Shown here one piece after another: positions 1 to 10,267 of a stretch of DNA of 34,508 nucleotides; positions within the stretch are counted from its first letter, which is position 1; the number at the start of each line of letters is the position of its first letter. The stretch covers positions 1 to 34,508 of the forward strand of contig JABFFZ010000063.1 of the NCBI GenBank assembly GCA_013112725.1. Reading direction: 5' to 3'. The DNA comes from Chloroflexota bacterium. GTDB taxonomy: Bacteria > Chloroflexota > Anaerolineae > Promineifilales > Promineifilaceae. The notes beneath the pieces are model-generated. The model was given only the letters and a program-made list of their open reading frames with translations, was not told where the DNA came from and ran no database searches. A program made the translations under genes and the position numbers.

Positions 1-121
1 AAATACCCAGCGCTCTCAGATAAACTGTCTCCATCCGTTGGCGCACACGGGGGTGAGAGTGATGGATACGTTCGTGATGTAATTGGTTTATGATTTCCGG
101 TGTGAAACTCAGCTTGATCAT
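1..121 (-). CDS. IS630-like transposase, N-terminal fragment (runs off the left edge)
   Basis: Forty codons are visible from an ATG at 121 and the frame is open to the window edge. The peptide begins MIKLSFTPEIINQLHHERIH and continues with an HPRVRQRME-type stretch. This resembles the N-terminal helix-turn-helix region of IS630-family transposases and related proteins of Chloroflexota and cyanobacteria, in which a hydrophobic first strand is followed by LxxERxHHPHPRVxxRMEALxL. An AGAAGG ribosome-binding site lies about 5 nt upstream of the ATG (around 125-130 on the plus strand). The catalytic DDE domain would lie outside the window, so intactness cannot be judged. I saw no clear terminal inverted repeat between 122 and 281. 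It could also be a stand-alone HTH protein from an inactivated element. Confidence 0.6.
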   Translation of the reverse strand, partial: MIKLSFTPEIINQLHHERIHHSHPRVRQRMETVYLRALGI

Positions 122-225
122 GTCCTTCTCTAACTCCTCAATAAAAACCGCGGAGTATAGCTTTCTCTTGTTTGCTGCCAAGTGGGTTTCAGATCAGAAT
201 GTCAGTTTATGCCCTTTCAAGGTAT

Positions 226-252
226 AGGTAATTCTCAATTACCCAATTACCT
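226..252. repeat. Small hairpin with 8-bp reiterated unit
   Basis: AGGTAATT (226-233) and AATTACCT (245-252) form an 8-bp inverted repeat. The octamer CAATTACC occurs twice in tandem inside and across it (from 236). It lies between the transposase start and the 3' end of the RND gene and belongs to the reiterated-unit hairpin class seen in most gaps of this window. The rest of the 122-281 gap shows nothing recognisable. Confidence 0.5.
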
Positions 253-281
253 GTACCCAATTCCCTAATTATTTACCATCA

Positions 282-3200
282 TCAGCCGCGGCCCAACTTC
301 TGGCCAATCCAATCCGTCAGGTCTTGGAACAGGTAGAAGACCACCGGCACCACGATCAGCGTCAGCGCCGTACTCACCAGCAGACCGCCCATCACGGCCC
401 GTGCCAGGTCAGAGGCGATGATGGCCCCGGCTTCGGCGCTGGCTGCCAGCGGGATCAGCGCCAGGATAGCTGTCAGCGCCGTCATCCAGATGGGGCGCAG
501 CCGGGTGCGGCCACCTTCCACCAGCGCGTTATACGTGCTAATGCCCCGCTGGCGCAACTGCTGCACCAGTTCCATCAGCACAATGCCGTTGGTGGTCACA
601 ATACCCACCAGCATCATAAAGCCGATGAGCGCAGAGATGCCCATGACGCTGCTGGTGACGTAGAGGGCAATGGCCGCGCCTACCAGGGCAAAGGGCAGAC
701 TAAAGAGAATGACAAAGGGCAGGATAAAGCTGCGGAAGGTCAGCGCCATGACCACATAGACCAGGACGATGGAGATGACAATGGCCAGCAGCATGGATTG
801 GAAGCCCTGTACCTGTTGTTGCGATTCAAACCCTTCGCTGACGACGGCGCCGGCGGGCAGACTGTCTACCGCCTGGATAGCCGCTTTGGCGGCATTGGTG
901 ACGCCCAGCGTATTCTGGGTTTCTAGCTCACCGCTAAAGCTGACGGCGGGACGGCCGTCAATGCGGATATACACCGTACTGCCATTGCCATTACCCGCTA
1001 TCAGGTCGTCCACTGTGCTGGTGACGTTGGCAATATCGGGCACACCATCCCCTTCCAGGTCTACCGAGCCAATGGCCGCCTTCACATCAGCCACCACCGG
1101 CAGCAGATCTTCCAGCGAATCCCCGGTGACGGTCAGCGAAAAACCGCTAAATCCGGTTTGTGAAGCGGCGGAGACAGTCGCATTTTCTTCGCCAAACTGG
1201 CTCACAGCTTTAGCGCGTACCGCCTTCGTCAGCGTGTCTAGCTCATCTTTGTTCTCTACGCTAATGGTCAGCGAGGCGATATTTTGCGTCACCGAACCCT
1301 GGGAAAAGAGGGCCTCAAAACCGGCAGCGCTTCCCACCGTTGTTTGCACCGAGCCTAACCCAGCAATGTCGTTAATTGCCTCTTCAAACTGCGTCACCGC
1401 TTCGTTTGTTTCTAATATGGGCGTGCCATTGGGTAGCTCAATGCTGACATTGATAGTCGGTTCACCCAATGCCGGGATGAAACTTTGTGGCAGCAGGCTA
1501 AGTAGATACAGGCTGCCCGCAAAAACGATCACCGAGCCGAGCAGGGTCAGCGCCCGGTGCGTCAATGCCCATTCCAGCATGGGTGTATACCAGCGCTGCA
1601 TACTTGTTTCCCGCTCTTCAGGGATGTTGTTTCTATTGATAAAGAGCGAAGTGAGCGCGGGCACAACAGTAATGGAAACTATGAAACTGGCGGCCAACGC
1701 CCAGACCACCGTCAGACCAAAGGGCATAAAGACGGAGCCGATGATGCCGCCCACAAACCCCAGGGGCAGGAACACCACCATGGTGGTGACGGTCGCCGAG
1801 AAGATAGCGATAGCCACTTCACGGGTGGCGGCGCGGATGGCGTCGTTGGTCTCTTCGCCGCGTTGGATGTGGCGGTAGGAGTTTTCCAGCACCACAATGG
1901 AGTCATCCACCACCCGGCCAATGGCTACGGTGAGGCCGCTCAGGGTCATAATGTTGAGCGTAACGGAGTTGGGGAAGAGGCGAGAGATAAAGGTGACGAC
2001 GCTGCTGCCGCTGCTGTTGGCCCAATTTTGCATTCCCTCGCCAACGGTGATGGGCAACCACTGCATCAAGAAGAAGGCGCTAAAGATAGAGAGGGGAATG
2101 GACACAGCGATGACCAAGGTGGCCCGCCAGCTTAAGCGGTAGCGCCCGCCAATGTGTCCGCTTAAAAAGATCAGGATGACCAGGATGGCAAACACCGCCC
2201 CCAAAGAGCCTTCACGGGTGACGCCAGCGATAGATTCCTCGATGAAAGTGGCCTGTTCAAACACCAGTGTGGCTCTCATACCCGGATGCGCCTGTTCAAA
2301 CGCCGCCAGTTCATCAAAAATGGCGTGGGCGGTATCCACTGTATTGTCATCACCGCCCTTGAACAGTTGAATCAGCACTGAAGGATTGCCATCGGTGCGG
2401 GTGATGGCTGCTTCAGGCACAAAAACCGCTACCGTACCGGCAGCAATCCCCGCCAGCCTGGCTGCCAGGTCGGCGTCAAAGGTGTCTGGGTAGTTTTCCA
2501 GCATGAAGATAAGCGTCTCCGGCGACATCAGTTCCAGGATGGTTGGTTCCAAATTTTCAATGAACCCGGCCTCATTTTCAGCCAGATAGGCGATCACTTC
2601 GGGGGTCAGGTCGGCCATCATTTGCGGGGCCATGTCCGCGTTGGGGGAAGAGGGCAGCACGTTCAGCAGCGCTGCCGCGCCGGGCATAAAACTGTTGTTG
2701 AGCAGGTCATACGCTGTTTTGAATAGAGGTTCTTCGCCATTGGGGCCAGGCTCTAACCAGATACCGGCCAGGGCAGGCGCTTCGGCGGAAGCGGCTGCGG
2801 CTTCTTCTGCCTCGGCCAGGGCCAATGCACCTGCGCCGCCAAATTCAGCCGCCAGTGTGTCTAGTTCGGCGCGTAAATCGGCGTCCAGCGTATCCAAAAA
2901 TTCTATCGGCAACAGGGCAATCACTTCCGGTTGTAACAGACGCAAATTGTCTTTAGTTAACAGCGCCAATACTTGCAGGCCTTGTTCACCCAAACCGCCA
3001 AACAGACGGATCATGTCTGGATTAATGTCCTGGGCGTTTTCTACTACAAAGCCGGCCTGGGCCGCTCCGGCAATAATTACTTCTGGTAGGCGAGCCGGGT
3101 CGGCTGCTGCTGCTTCAGCCAGAGCCAATGCCCCCACACCACCATACGCAGCCGCCAGGGTATCCAGCTCTACACGCAGATCAGCCGGTAATGTTTCCAC

Positions 3201-5021
3201 AAACTCGACCGGGAGCAGGGCAATGACTTCTGGTTGCAAGAGGCGCAGATTGTCTGGCGTGAGCAGTTGTAATGCCTGGATCCCCTGTGGCCCAAAACCA
3301 CCTAACAAGCGCATCATATCTGGCGTAATGTCGGCTGCCTGTTCCAGTTGCAGTCCAGCTTGAGCCATGCCCTGAATAAGAAGATCGGGCAGGCGCCCAG
3401 GGTCGTCACTGGCAGCGCCGGTGGTTGGCTCGGACAAAAGCGCCCTGTGGCGGGCGTCAGCAATGAGGATATTGACGATGGCCTGGGTCATGCCTTCGTC
3501 CAACACGGCCGTCATGCCTTCCGGTAATTGCGCCAGGATGAAAGCGGGCAGCCCCAACAATATCTCTGGCGTCAATTCAGCCATCATTTCCGGGGGCATG
3601 CTGCCGGACATCATGCCAAATGCCTGCGGCGGTAAGTTTGCCAGGCTGAGGGTGCTGGTGAGCGTCATGCCAAAGCTGGCGGCCATGTCTTGCCACGATT
3701 GGGGCAGATCGGCCGGGGGCGGTAGTTCGCCGTTGGCGGCGGCTTGAATGGCTTGAAGCTGGATGAGTAGCAAGGGGTCTAAGTCGGCTTCCACCAGGGG
3801 CAGGGCAACGGCCGTGACTGCCGGATCCAATGCTCGCCACATCTCCGGCGTCAATTCGGTTAGTTGGTCGGGGGCAAACTGTACCAACCCTTGCATAAAT
3901 TCAGGGGTGATGTCGGCGGTGGTGGAGATGGCCTGCCCCAGTTGCGCGGCTCCGGCTACCCAGCTTTCCGGCAGATCAACCGGCGTGAATGTGGGCAGTA
4001 CGGCCGTTTCGGTGATGACCTCCGCTTCGGTTTCGGCAGTGGGCACGGCCGTTGGCTCTTCTGCGGCGATTTCATTGCCAGACAGGATGGCGGTGGCTTC
4101 GGCCAGGGTATATTGCCCCACGCCGCCAAATTCGGCCGCCAGTTCATCCAATTCCGCCACCAGCGCCGGGTCGAGCGTGTCAATATACTCCACCGGCAGG
4201 TAGGAGAGCGTGTCAGCGGGTACATGAACCAGCAGGTCGGTGGGGAAGAGCGCCAGGATGGTCATCACGTCGTCGGCGGCGGTGGGCCGGTCGCTGATGC
4301 TGCGCAGCAGGTCTACGGTGATATCCTGGGCGTAGCCGATTTCAACACCCAAACTGGCGGCGCCATCCACGATGATTTGGGGTAGACGACCGGGGTCTTC
4401 TGGGGTGGCGGTGGGTTCGGGGACGGCCGTTGCTTCGGCAACTTCTGGTTCTATCTTTTCCGGTAACTCCTGCCCACCGGAAACAACAACACGGCTAACC
4501 GGCTCTAACCCTTCCAGCGCTGGTTTTAACTCTGATTCCACCAGCGCCTTGAGTTCCGGCAGCGTCAGTTCTGATGAAGAAATGCTGGCAATAACTACCG
4601 GCAGGTCGCTAAAGCTAAAGTTGATCACCTGGCTTTCGGCCGTTTCCGGCAGCCCGGCGTTCTCAATTGCGGCGTTGATCTCTGCCAAAATCTTGTCCTG
4701 GTTCAGGCCAAAGTCATACCGGGCAATGAGGAAAGCAAAGGTAGGGTTGGTGGTGGATTCCACATTTAGCACCCCTTCCACGCCTTGCAGCTTTTCTTCC
4801 AGCGGGATGGTCACTTCTTCTAGGAATTGCTCGGCGGAGGCGGCGTCGCCCCACTGTACCACGACGACCGTTTGTGGAAACTCCACACGTGGTAGTAATT
4901 CCTGGTTCAACTGCGGTACTGAATAAACACCAGCAGCCAGGATGATCATGGCAATGGCGACGGTGATCCAGCGGAAGCGGAGGGAGAGGGCCGTGATTTT
5001 GTCAAATAGTTTGGATAGCAT
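282..5021 (-). CDS. RND-family efflux transporter with giant repeat insertion in the porter domain
   Basis: This is an inner-membrane proton-driven exporter of the AcrB/HAE-type RND superfamily. TM1 lies near residues 15-36 and is followed by a normal start of the porter domain. The canonical TM4 motif GRVVDDSIVVLENSY carries the proton-relay pair D1039-D1040, equivalent to AcrB D407/D408. The second RND half starts near residue 1150 and ends with the usual transmembrane bundle. Its 1579 aa compare with about 1040 in the family. The excess lies between about residues 185 and 870, after the VSGGQ strand and before the ITRTDGNPSVLIQLFK strand. It consists of P/T-rich linkers and about five copies of a roughly 65-100-residue repeat (see separate entry). 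The start ATG has an AAGGA site 10 nt upstream. It follows marR by 63 bp in the same direction, so it is probably co-transcribed and repressed by MarR. No membrane-fusion partner is adjacent. Confidence 0.88.
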   Translation of the reverse strand: MLSKLFDKITALSLRFRWITVAIAMIILAAGVYSVPQLNQELLPRVEFPQTVVVVQWGDAASAEQFLEEVTIPLEEKLQGVEGVLNVESTTNPTFAFLIARYDFGLNQDKILAEINAAIENAGLPETAESQVINFSFSDLPVVIASISSSELTLPELKALVESELKPALEGLEPVSRVVVSGGQELPEKIEPEVAEATAVPEPTATPEDPGRLPQIIVDGAASLGVEIGYAQDITVDLLRSISDRPTAADDVMTILALFPTDLLVHVPADTLSYLPVEYIDTLDPALVAELDELAAEFGGVGQYTLAEATAILSGNEIAAEEPTAVPTAETEAEVITETAVLPTFTPVDLPESWVAGAAQLGQAISTTADITPEFMQGLVQFAPDQLTELTPEMWRALDPAVTAVALPLVEADLDPLLLIQLQAIQAAANGELPPPADLPQSWQDMAASFGMTLTSTLSLANLPPQAFGMMSGSMPPEMMAELTPEILLGLPAFILAQLPEGMTAVLDEGMTQAIVNILIADARHRALLSEPTTGAASDDPGRLPDLLIQGMAQAGLQLEQAADITPDMMRLLGGFGPQGIQALQLLTPDNLRLLQPEVIALLPVEFVETLPADLRVELDTLAAAYGGVGALALAEAAAADPARLPEVIIAGAAQAGFVVENAQDINPDMIRLFGGLGEQGLQVLALLTKDNLRLLQPEVIALLPIEFLDTLDADLRAELDTLAAEFGGAGALALAEAEEAAAASAEAPALAGIWLEPGPNGEEPLFKTAYDLLNNSFMPGAAALLNVLPSSPNADMAPQMMADLTPEVIAYLAENEAGFIENLEPTILELMSPETLIFMLENYPDTFDADLAARLAGIAAGTVAVFVPEAAITRTDGNPSVLIQLFKGGDDNTVDTAHAIFDELAAFEQAHPGMRATLVFEQATFIEESIAGVTREGSLGAVFAILVILIFLSGHIGGRYRLSWRATLVIAVSIPLSIFSAFFLMQWLPITVGEGMQNWANSSGSSVVTFISRLFPNSVTLNIMTLSGLTVAIGRVVDDSIVVLENSYRHIQRGEETNDAIRAATREVAIAIFSATVTTMVVFLPLGFVGGIIGSVFMPFGLTVVWALAASFIVSITVVPALTSLFINRNNIPEERETSMQRWYTPMLEWALTHRALTLLGSVIVFAGSLYLLSLLPQSFIPALGEPTINVSIELPNGTPILETNEAVTQFEEAINDIAGLGSVQTTVGSAAGFEALFSQGSVTQNIASLTISVENKDELDTLTKAVRAKAVSQFGEENATVSAASQTGFSGFSLTVTGDSLEDLLPVVADVKAAIGSVDLEGDGVPDIANVTSTVDDLIAGNGNGSTVYIRIDGRPAVSFSGELETQNTLGVTNAAKAAIQAVDSLPAGAVVSEGFESQQQVQGFQSMLLAIVISIVLVYVVMALTFRSFILPFVILFSLPFALVGAAIALYVTSSVMGISALIGFMMLVGIVTTNGIVLMELVQQLRQRGISTYNALVEGGRTRLRPIWMTALTAILALIPLAASAEAGAIIASDLARAVMGGLLVSTALTLIVVPVVFYLFQDLTDWIGQKLGRG
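2815..4405 (-). repeat. Internal protein repeats within the RND transporter
   Basis: Five related segments are encoded here. Two are close copies of about 99 aa each, running DPGRLPDLL...ALALAEAAA (about 3405-3110) and DPARLPEVI...ALALAEAEE (about 3108-2815). They share the stretches DNLRLLQPEVIALLP and LDTLAA-YGG/FGG. A more diverged copy begins DPGRLPQIIVDGAAS (about 4400-4080). Two shorter units begin LPESWVAGAAQLG and LPQSWQDMAASFG (about 3970-3550). They are joined by linkers rich in Ala, Thr, Pro and Glu, such as AVPEPTATPED. The units look alpha-helical and amphipathic. I recognise no described domain. Confidence 0.75.
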
Positions 5022-5041
5022 GGGTTAATCCTTGTAAGTGG

Positions 5042-5089
5042 GTAATTGGGTAATTAGAGATTGGAGTTTGAGAGAATTCAATCTCTAAT
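5042..5089. repeat. Hairpin with tandem octamer between marR and the RND gene
   Basis: A perfect 11-bp inverted repeat, ATTAGAGATTG (5053-5063) and CAATCTCTAAT (5079-5089), has a 15-nt loop. Just beside it the octamer GTAATTGG/GTAATTAG is repeated in tandem (5042-5057). The right arm touches the marR stop codon. In the marR transcript this hairpin would sit between the two cistrons and could attenuate or stabilise the message. Confidence 0.6.
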
Positions 5090-5531
5090 CTCTTTTTATA
5101 GACTCCCATGGCGGGAACACTTTTTGTAACGTAACCAGCCCGTTTTGTACGGTGGTCAGGTCGGTATCGGATAAGGGCGCCAGCAGGGTGGCGATGTGGC
5201 CGATGATGTGGTAGCCGAGATGGTCGAGTTGAGCACGGCCGTCGGGCGTCAGTTCCAGCATAATCATGCGCCGGTCATGGGGGGCGCGCGTGCGCTTGAC
5301 TAGCCCCTGCGCCACCAGGTGGCTGACGGTGCCAGACATGGTGGGCAGACTGACGCCGCTGAATTCGGCCAGTTCGCTCAGGTTGCAGGAACGTTCGGCC
5401 AGCGCGCCCATCACACCTAGCTGGGCGGGTACAAGCTGGCTTTGCTGCTTGCGCAGTTCTGCCGCCACCAGCCGCATCACGGCGGGGATGGTGCGAATAA
5501 TTTCAGTAGCTACAAGAGTGGTGTCAGCCAT
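5085..5531 (-). CDS. MarR-family transcriptional regulator
   Basis: A 148-residue winged-helix repressor of the usual MarR size. The recognition region reads NLSELAEFSGVSLPTMSGTV SHLV, with the wing sequence RTRAPHDRRMIMLELTPDG and its typical DRR motif. Helices on both sides fit the MarR dimerisation domain. It is the first gene of a probable two-gene unit with the RND transporter, 63 bp downstream. Such pairs usually work as substrate-responsive repressors of their own pump. No strong Shine-Dalgarno sequence precedes the ATG. The ligand cannot be told from sequence. Confidence 0.88.
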   Translation of the reverse strand: MADTTLVATEIIRTIPAVMRLVAAELRKQQSQLVPAQLGVMGALAERSCNLSELAEFSGVSLPTMSGTVSHLVAQGLVKRTRAPHDRRMIMLELTPDGRAQLDHLGYHIIGHIATLLAPLSDTDLTTVQNGLVTLQKVFPPWESIKRD

Positions 5532-5571
5532 AGATAAAGAGAGAAACCGGGTTCATACCTGGTTTCTAATT

Positions 5572-5607
5572 AATTGTTAGCCAGCCAAATGGTTAGGCAG
5601 GCTAATT
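5572..5607. promoter_or_regulatory. Possible MarR operator
   Basis: An interrupted dyad TTAGCC...GGCTAA lies 40-75 bp upstream of the marR start, in the marR-glmS divergent region. The halves are AATTGTTAGCC (5572-5582) and GGCTAATT (5600-5607). Position and AT-rich symmetry suit a MarR-type operator, but the spacing is long, so this is a weak prediction. Confidence 0.25.
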
Positions 5608-5690
5608 GTATGCCCACCTAAGTAATTGTCAATCATTTTGTGAAAAATAGTACAGATGGGTGAGGAAATTTTTATCTGCCCGCCAATCCC

Positions 5691-5718
5691 TTGACAAATC
5701 CCAGAAGTGGCGTAGAAA
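5691..5718 (+). promoter_or_regulatory. Candidate sigma-70 promoter for the glmS ribozyme-glmS transcript
   Basis: A perfect -35 hexamer TTGACA (5691-5696) is followed after 16 nt by TAGAAA (5713-5718). Initiation near 5725 would place a short leader of about 70 nt ahead of the ribozyme cleavage site at 5793/5794. A second, weaker candidate starts with TTGTCA at 5627. Confidence 0.4.
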
Positions 5719-5792
5719 GGCCGCGTGTGGATGGTAAGCACGGCCGTAATCGCCAGCCGCTACAGTCCACACAACGTTAACAGGGCAAGATG

Positions 5793-6016
5793 AGCGCATG
5801 GACGGCTTTGTCCACAGCAAAGCCGTTGACGAGGTGAAGGTTCCCCACTGCACGGTGGGGTTAACGGCGGACGTTGACATGTCCGCTGGAAAATCGAAAG
5901 ATCAGCGGATGCCTTCCAGAGCGGTCACACTCTGAATCAATGCCCCTTCAACAGAAGCCATTCCACAAACCGGCGTGGGCAACCCGCCGACAAAAGAAAT
6001 GGCAAGTGACCGGTTT
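5793..6016 (+). ncRNA. glmS ribozyme/riboswitch
   Basis: The leader of glmS matches the glmS self-cleaving ribozyme. The cleavage-site core AGCGCAUGGAC starts at 5793, with predicted scission between A5793 and G5794. The P2.1 stem GGCUUUG/CAAAGCC follows, then the highly conserved GUUGACGAGG (about 5825-5834), then AAUCGAAAGAU and GCGGAUGCCUUCC, which match the family P3 region. A long-range stem CGGUCAC (5932-5938)/GUGACCG (6006-6012) could close the P4 part. Known glmS ribozymes bind glucosamine-6-phosphate and cleave the mRNA, which lowers GlmS synthesis. About 45 nt forming two extra stems, CCCCAC/GUGGGG and GCGGAC/GUCCGC, separate the P3 5' strand from the AAUCGA segment. The 3' limit is approximate. 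Confidence 0.85.
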
Positions 6017-6042
6017 GTATTTAGTGAGCAAGAAGCAGTAGA

Positions 6043-6077
6043 CAGTGAGCAGTGAATCCTTTACTTACTGCTCACTG
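6043..6077. repeat. Heptamer-based hairpin upstream of glmS
   Basis: CAGTGAGCAGT (6043-6053) and ACTGCTCACTG (6067-6077) form a perfect 11-bp stem with a 13-nt loop. Each arm is built from a 7-bp unit (CAGTGAG, CAGTGAA). It lies between the ribozyme and glmS and may stabilise the 3' cleavage product or act as an attenuator. Confidence 0.55.
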
Positions 6078-6151
6078 CTTACGGCTTACTCTCTTTTCAT
6101 CGAAGGGGCGTTCCCACGAAACACACAATCGAGGGTCGCCAAATGGTTAGT

Positions 6152-6183
6152 GGCTGGTGGCTGGTTTCCACCAGCCACCAGCC
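6152..6183. repeat. Heptamer-based hairpin next to the glmS ribosome-binding site
   Basis: GGCTGGTGGCTGG (6152-6164) and CCAGCCACCAGCC (6171-6183) are perfect 13-bp complements with a 6-nt loop. The 7-bp unit GTGGCTG is reiterated. The stem ends 9 nt before the GGAGG site of glmS, close enough to influence translation. Confidence 0.55.
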
Positions 6184-6203
6184 GCCACAAACGGAGGTTT
6201 ATT

Positions 6204-8048
<1,845 letters not shown>

Positions 8049-8126
8049 CGGCGATTCGTCCGGCGTTGTCTAAACGTAGCCTGATCATGCTCGCCCGGCC
8101 TGTACCCCTCTGGTACACTTGCGCCC

Positions 8127-9470
8127 ATGTTTGAGCAGAAACGGACTCCTCTTATTGTGGGCGCTTTGGCCCTGATTCTTGTCTTGCTGGCGGTAGCCAT
8201 TGGCTGGCGTGTGGTGCGCGGCGACGACAGTTTGCTGCGTAACGTCAATATTGCCGCCAGTGAAATCAGTCCCAACGCGGATGGTGTGGATGATGTGACC
8301 ACTATCAGTTACCGTCTGTCGCGCAACGGTCGTGTCTCCATCTACTTTGAAAATGAAAACGGCGACCGTTTCTACTTCCGCGAAGAAAAACCACGTGGCG
8401 CCGGTGATTACCGCGTGGCTTTCAGTGGCATTGTGGATGGGTTTACCCTGCCCGATGACCAGGTGCAGGGGCAAATTCTCAGCCGCCTGCTGCCGGATGG
8501 TCTATACACCTGGACGGTTGAAGCCACCGACGAACGGGGCGTTACCGAGCGGCAGCAGGGGCAAATTACTATCCGCAATGGCGACCCGGAACTGCCCGAC
8601 ATGCGCAATTTCAGCCTGGACCGAACCATCTTCACCCCCAACCGGGATGGTATTGATGACCGCCTGCGAGCGCAGTTTTTCCTGATTAAAGATGTGGCCG
8701 ACCTGCGCGTCTTTTTGCTGATGCCCGATGGCTCGGAGCAGCCTGTGTTGGAGTATGAACAAAATGTACCGGCGCGCGCGGCCGGCTGGCACTATTACGA
8801 CTATGCCGGGGGTGTAGATGAGGGAGCCACGCCACCCCCTGATGGCACATACCCCATTGTGGCCATTGCCCGTGACAAGGAGGGGCAGGTGGTACGGGTG
8901 GAAAATGAGTTCACCATTCAATATGGCGGTGTGCCCCGCGCCCACATTTTCCCGCCGCCCACAGGGGATACGGTAAGCTGGAATGTCACGGCCGTTGCCA
9001 TTTGCGACACGCTCTATTTCACCCTCACTGTAGAAAATTACGGCACGACCCCCATCCGTACCAGTGGCCCACCACCGGGAACTGTCTATGATTCAGACTG
9101 GAACTACAACACCCTAGGCTGGTTCACCGAGTCGGGTGCATTTCGGGTAGGCATTGGCTATGAAAACGAAATCACCAATTACCCGTATCGCTGGGCGGTG
9201 GGCAGTGCGGAAGATTTAACCGAAATTGACGGGCATTATTATCTGATGCCCGGCGACCGCGCCGTGGTGACCGGCGGCATTCGCCTGACCAACGTCTTTG
9301 GCGTGCGCAACCCGCAGCCGGTGTGGGCCGGCCTCATCCACGAAGATGTAGAGGTCTCCCAATTCAACTCCCGCGTAGACCCGGCGGCCATCCTGGTAGA
9401 CGCGCCGGATGAAGGCCACATGCCCACCTGCGAACCCCGCGATCTGCCCCTGCGCCCGCAAAAAGAGTAG
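8127..9470 (+). CDS. Membrane-anchored extracytoplasmic protein with Ig-like domains
   Basis: A single N-terminal transmembrane segment (about residues 9-29) is followed by an entirely polar 415-residue region, so the protein is probably anchored and faces outside. Two beta-sandwich modules start with Asp-rich loops: ISPNADGVDD (about residue 47) and FTPNRDGIDD (about residue 170). These loops are typical of FlgD-like or gliding-motility-associated Ig folds, where the DxDGxDD loop binds calcium. Each is followed by DGLYTWTVEATD or DGTYPIVAIARD, the usual closing strand. The last 150 residues form a separate unassigned beta-rich region. It starts 78 bp after glmS in the same direction but shows no functional link. 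I do not recognise a specific function; an envelope or adhesion role is a guess. Confidence 0.7.
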   Translation: MFEQKRTPLIVGALALILVLLAVAIGWRVVRGDDSLLRNVNIAASEISPNADGVDDVTTISYRLSRNGRVSIYFENENGDRFYFREEKPRGAGDYRVAFSGIVDGFTLPDDQVQGQILSRLLPDGLYTWTVEATDERGVTERQQGQITIRNGDPELPDMRNFSLDRTIFTPNRDGIDDRLRAQFFLIKDVADLRVFLLMPDGSEQPVLEYEQNVPARAAGWHYYDYAGGVDEGATPPPDGTYPIVAIARDKEGQVVRVENEFTIQYGGVPRAHIFPPPTGDTVSWNVTAVAICDTLYFTLTVENYGTTPIRTSGPPPGTVYDSDWNYNTLGWFTESGAFRVGIGYENEITNYPYRWAVGSAEDLTEIDGHYYLMPGDRAVVTGGIRLTNVFGVRNPQPVWAGLIHEDVEVSQFNSRVDPAAILVDAPDEGHMPTCEPRDLPLRPQKE

Positions 9471-9478
9471 TTGTAGAA

Positions 9479-9503
9479 GTTCAACTTCCCTGAGAAGTTG
9501 AAC
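9479..9503. terminator. Hairpin between convergent genes
   Basis: GTTCAACTTC (9479-9488) and GAAGTTGAAC (9494-9503) form a 10-bp stem with a 5-nt loop, 9 bp after the stop codon of the upstream gene and before the stop of the convergent one. There is no clear U-tract, so it may be only a repeat or a bidirectional 3'-end hairpin. Confidence 0.4.
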
Positions 9504-9515
9504 CTCTGAACTCAC

Positions 9516-10031
9516 TTAATTGCCTGTAGCTGCAAACCAGGCGCCGCCTGGACTGGTAACAAAGATGATAGGCGCAATGCATGGTTGGGGCAGTGATACC
9601 ACTGTCTCGATTTTGGCATCACCACCGCCTTGAGAAGCCGGGCCGGTAGTTGCCGGGAAGGTTCCGGTGGCTACATTCAGTACGTCGCCATCCCCTGTCA
9701 GGCAGCTTACAATTGCCGCAAAGTTAGCGATGGGGTTACTGCCAGCGTTAGGGCCGGCCGCCAGAACCAACCCTTGCACGTTTATTTCCAACCGCCCGTT
9801 TGTCTTAAGTTCTCCCTTCGCTGAAGTGAGGCTCCAAGGCAGCCCTCCGCCGTTGATGCCCCGGATAGGATTGGTGTCCCCGGTGAAAGCCTGTGTATTG
9901 CCCACCATCGTATCAAATTCCAGAATTTTGGGCTGCCGGGCTGAGGCAACCGGACTTTGCCACCCGAAAAATAAACTGGCCAGGGCCAGCAGTGTGGCCG
10001 CAACGAATAGTTTTCTTATTTTCATGAACAT
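9516..10031 (-). CDS. Small secreted protein of unknown function
   Basis: The 171-residue product has a classical signal peptide: basic MFMKIRKL, a hydrophobic core up to about residue 23, and a likely cleavage after VASA (about residue 31). The mature part is about 140 residues, rich in Gly, Ala, Asn and Thr, with two cysteines (in IVSCLTG and PQPCIAP) that could form a disulfide. The start is supported by AAGGAG about 9 nt upstream; a second in-frame ATG follows two codons later. I do not recognise the family. It is convergent with the Ig-like protein and divergent from the sigma factor gene 236 bp away, so a shared regulatory region is possible. Confidence 0.65.
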   Translation of the reverse strand: MFMKIRKLFVAATLLALASLFFGWQSPVASARQPKILEFDTMVGNTQAFTGDTNPIRGINGGGLPWSLTSAKGELKTNGRLEINVQGLVLAAGPNAGSNPIANFAAIVSCLTGDGDVLNVATGTFPATTGPASQGGGDAKIETVVSLPQPCIAPIIFVTSPGGAWFAATGN

Positions 10032-10267
10032 GTTGATTTTCTCCTTATTTGATGGGGTAAATGGTGTAACGGGAAATTCATTGTTTTACGTTTACTTCAA
10101 GCCACTGTGTACCTCCATTCGCTGCCTTTACCCGGACAGCCGGGGCAATGTATTGTCACTTGTGGGATAGATACGCAAGGATTTCGGCATTGGATGGGTT
10201 TTGCCGGCGTCCGGCGGATTTCGTGACCAGCTCATCCAAACGGCCGTGCCCTGCGTATGATCGGGTG

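Noticed and set aside
282..4926. Numerous plus-strand open frames opposite the RND gene
   Set aside because: They are antisense shadows of a GC-rich gene, with Arg/Ser/His-rich unnatural translations.
5629..5880. Minus-strand open frame of 83 codons upstream of glmS
   Set aside because: It overlaps the glmS ribozyme on the opposite strand, has low-complexity composition and no plausible ribosome-binding site.
6045..6203. N-terminal extension of GlmS
   Set aside because: It would remove the essential Cys2 from the N-terminus and runs through hairpin repeats; the GGAGG at 6193 supports the start at 6204.
10148..10267. 40-codon N-terminal extension of the sigma factor
   Set aside because: It has no sigma-factor features and would occupy the likely promoter region; the exact start remains uncertain because no strong ribosome-binding site precedes 10268.
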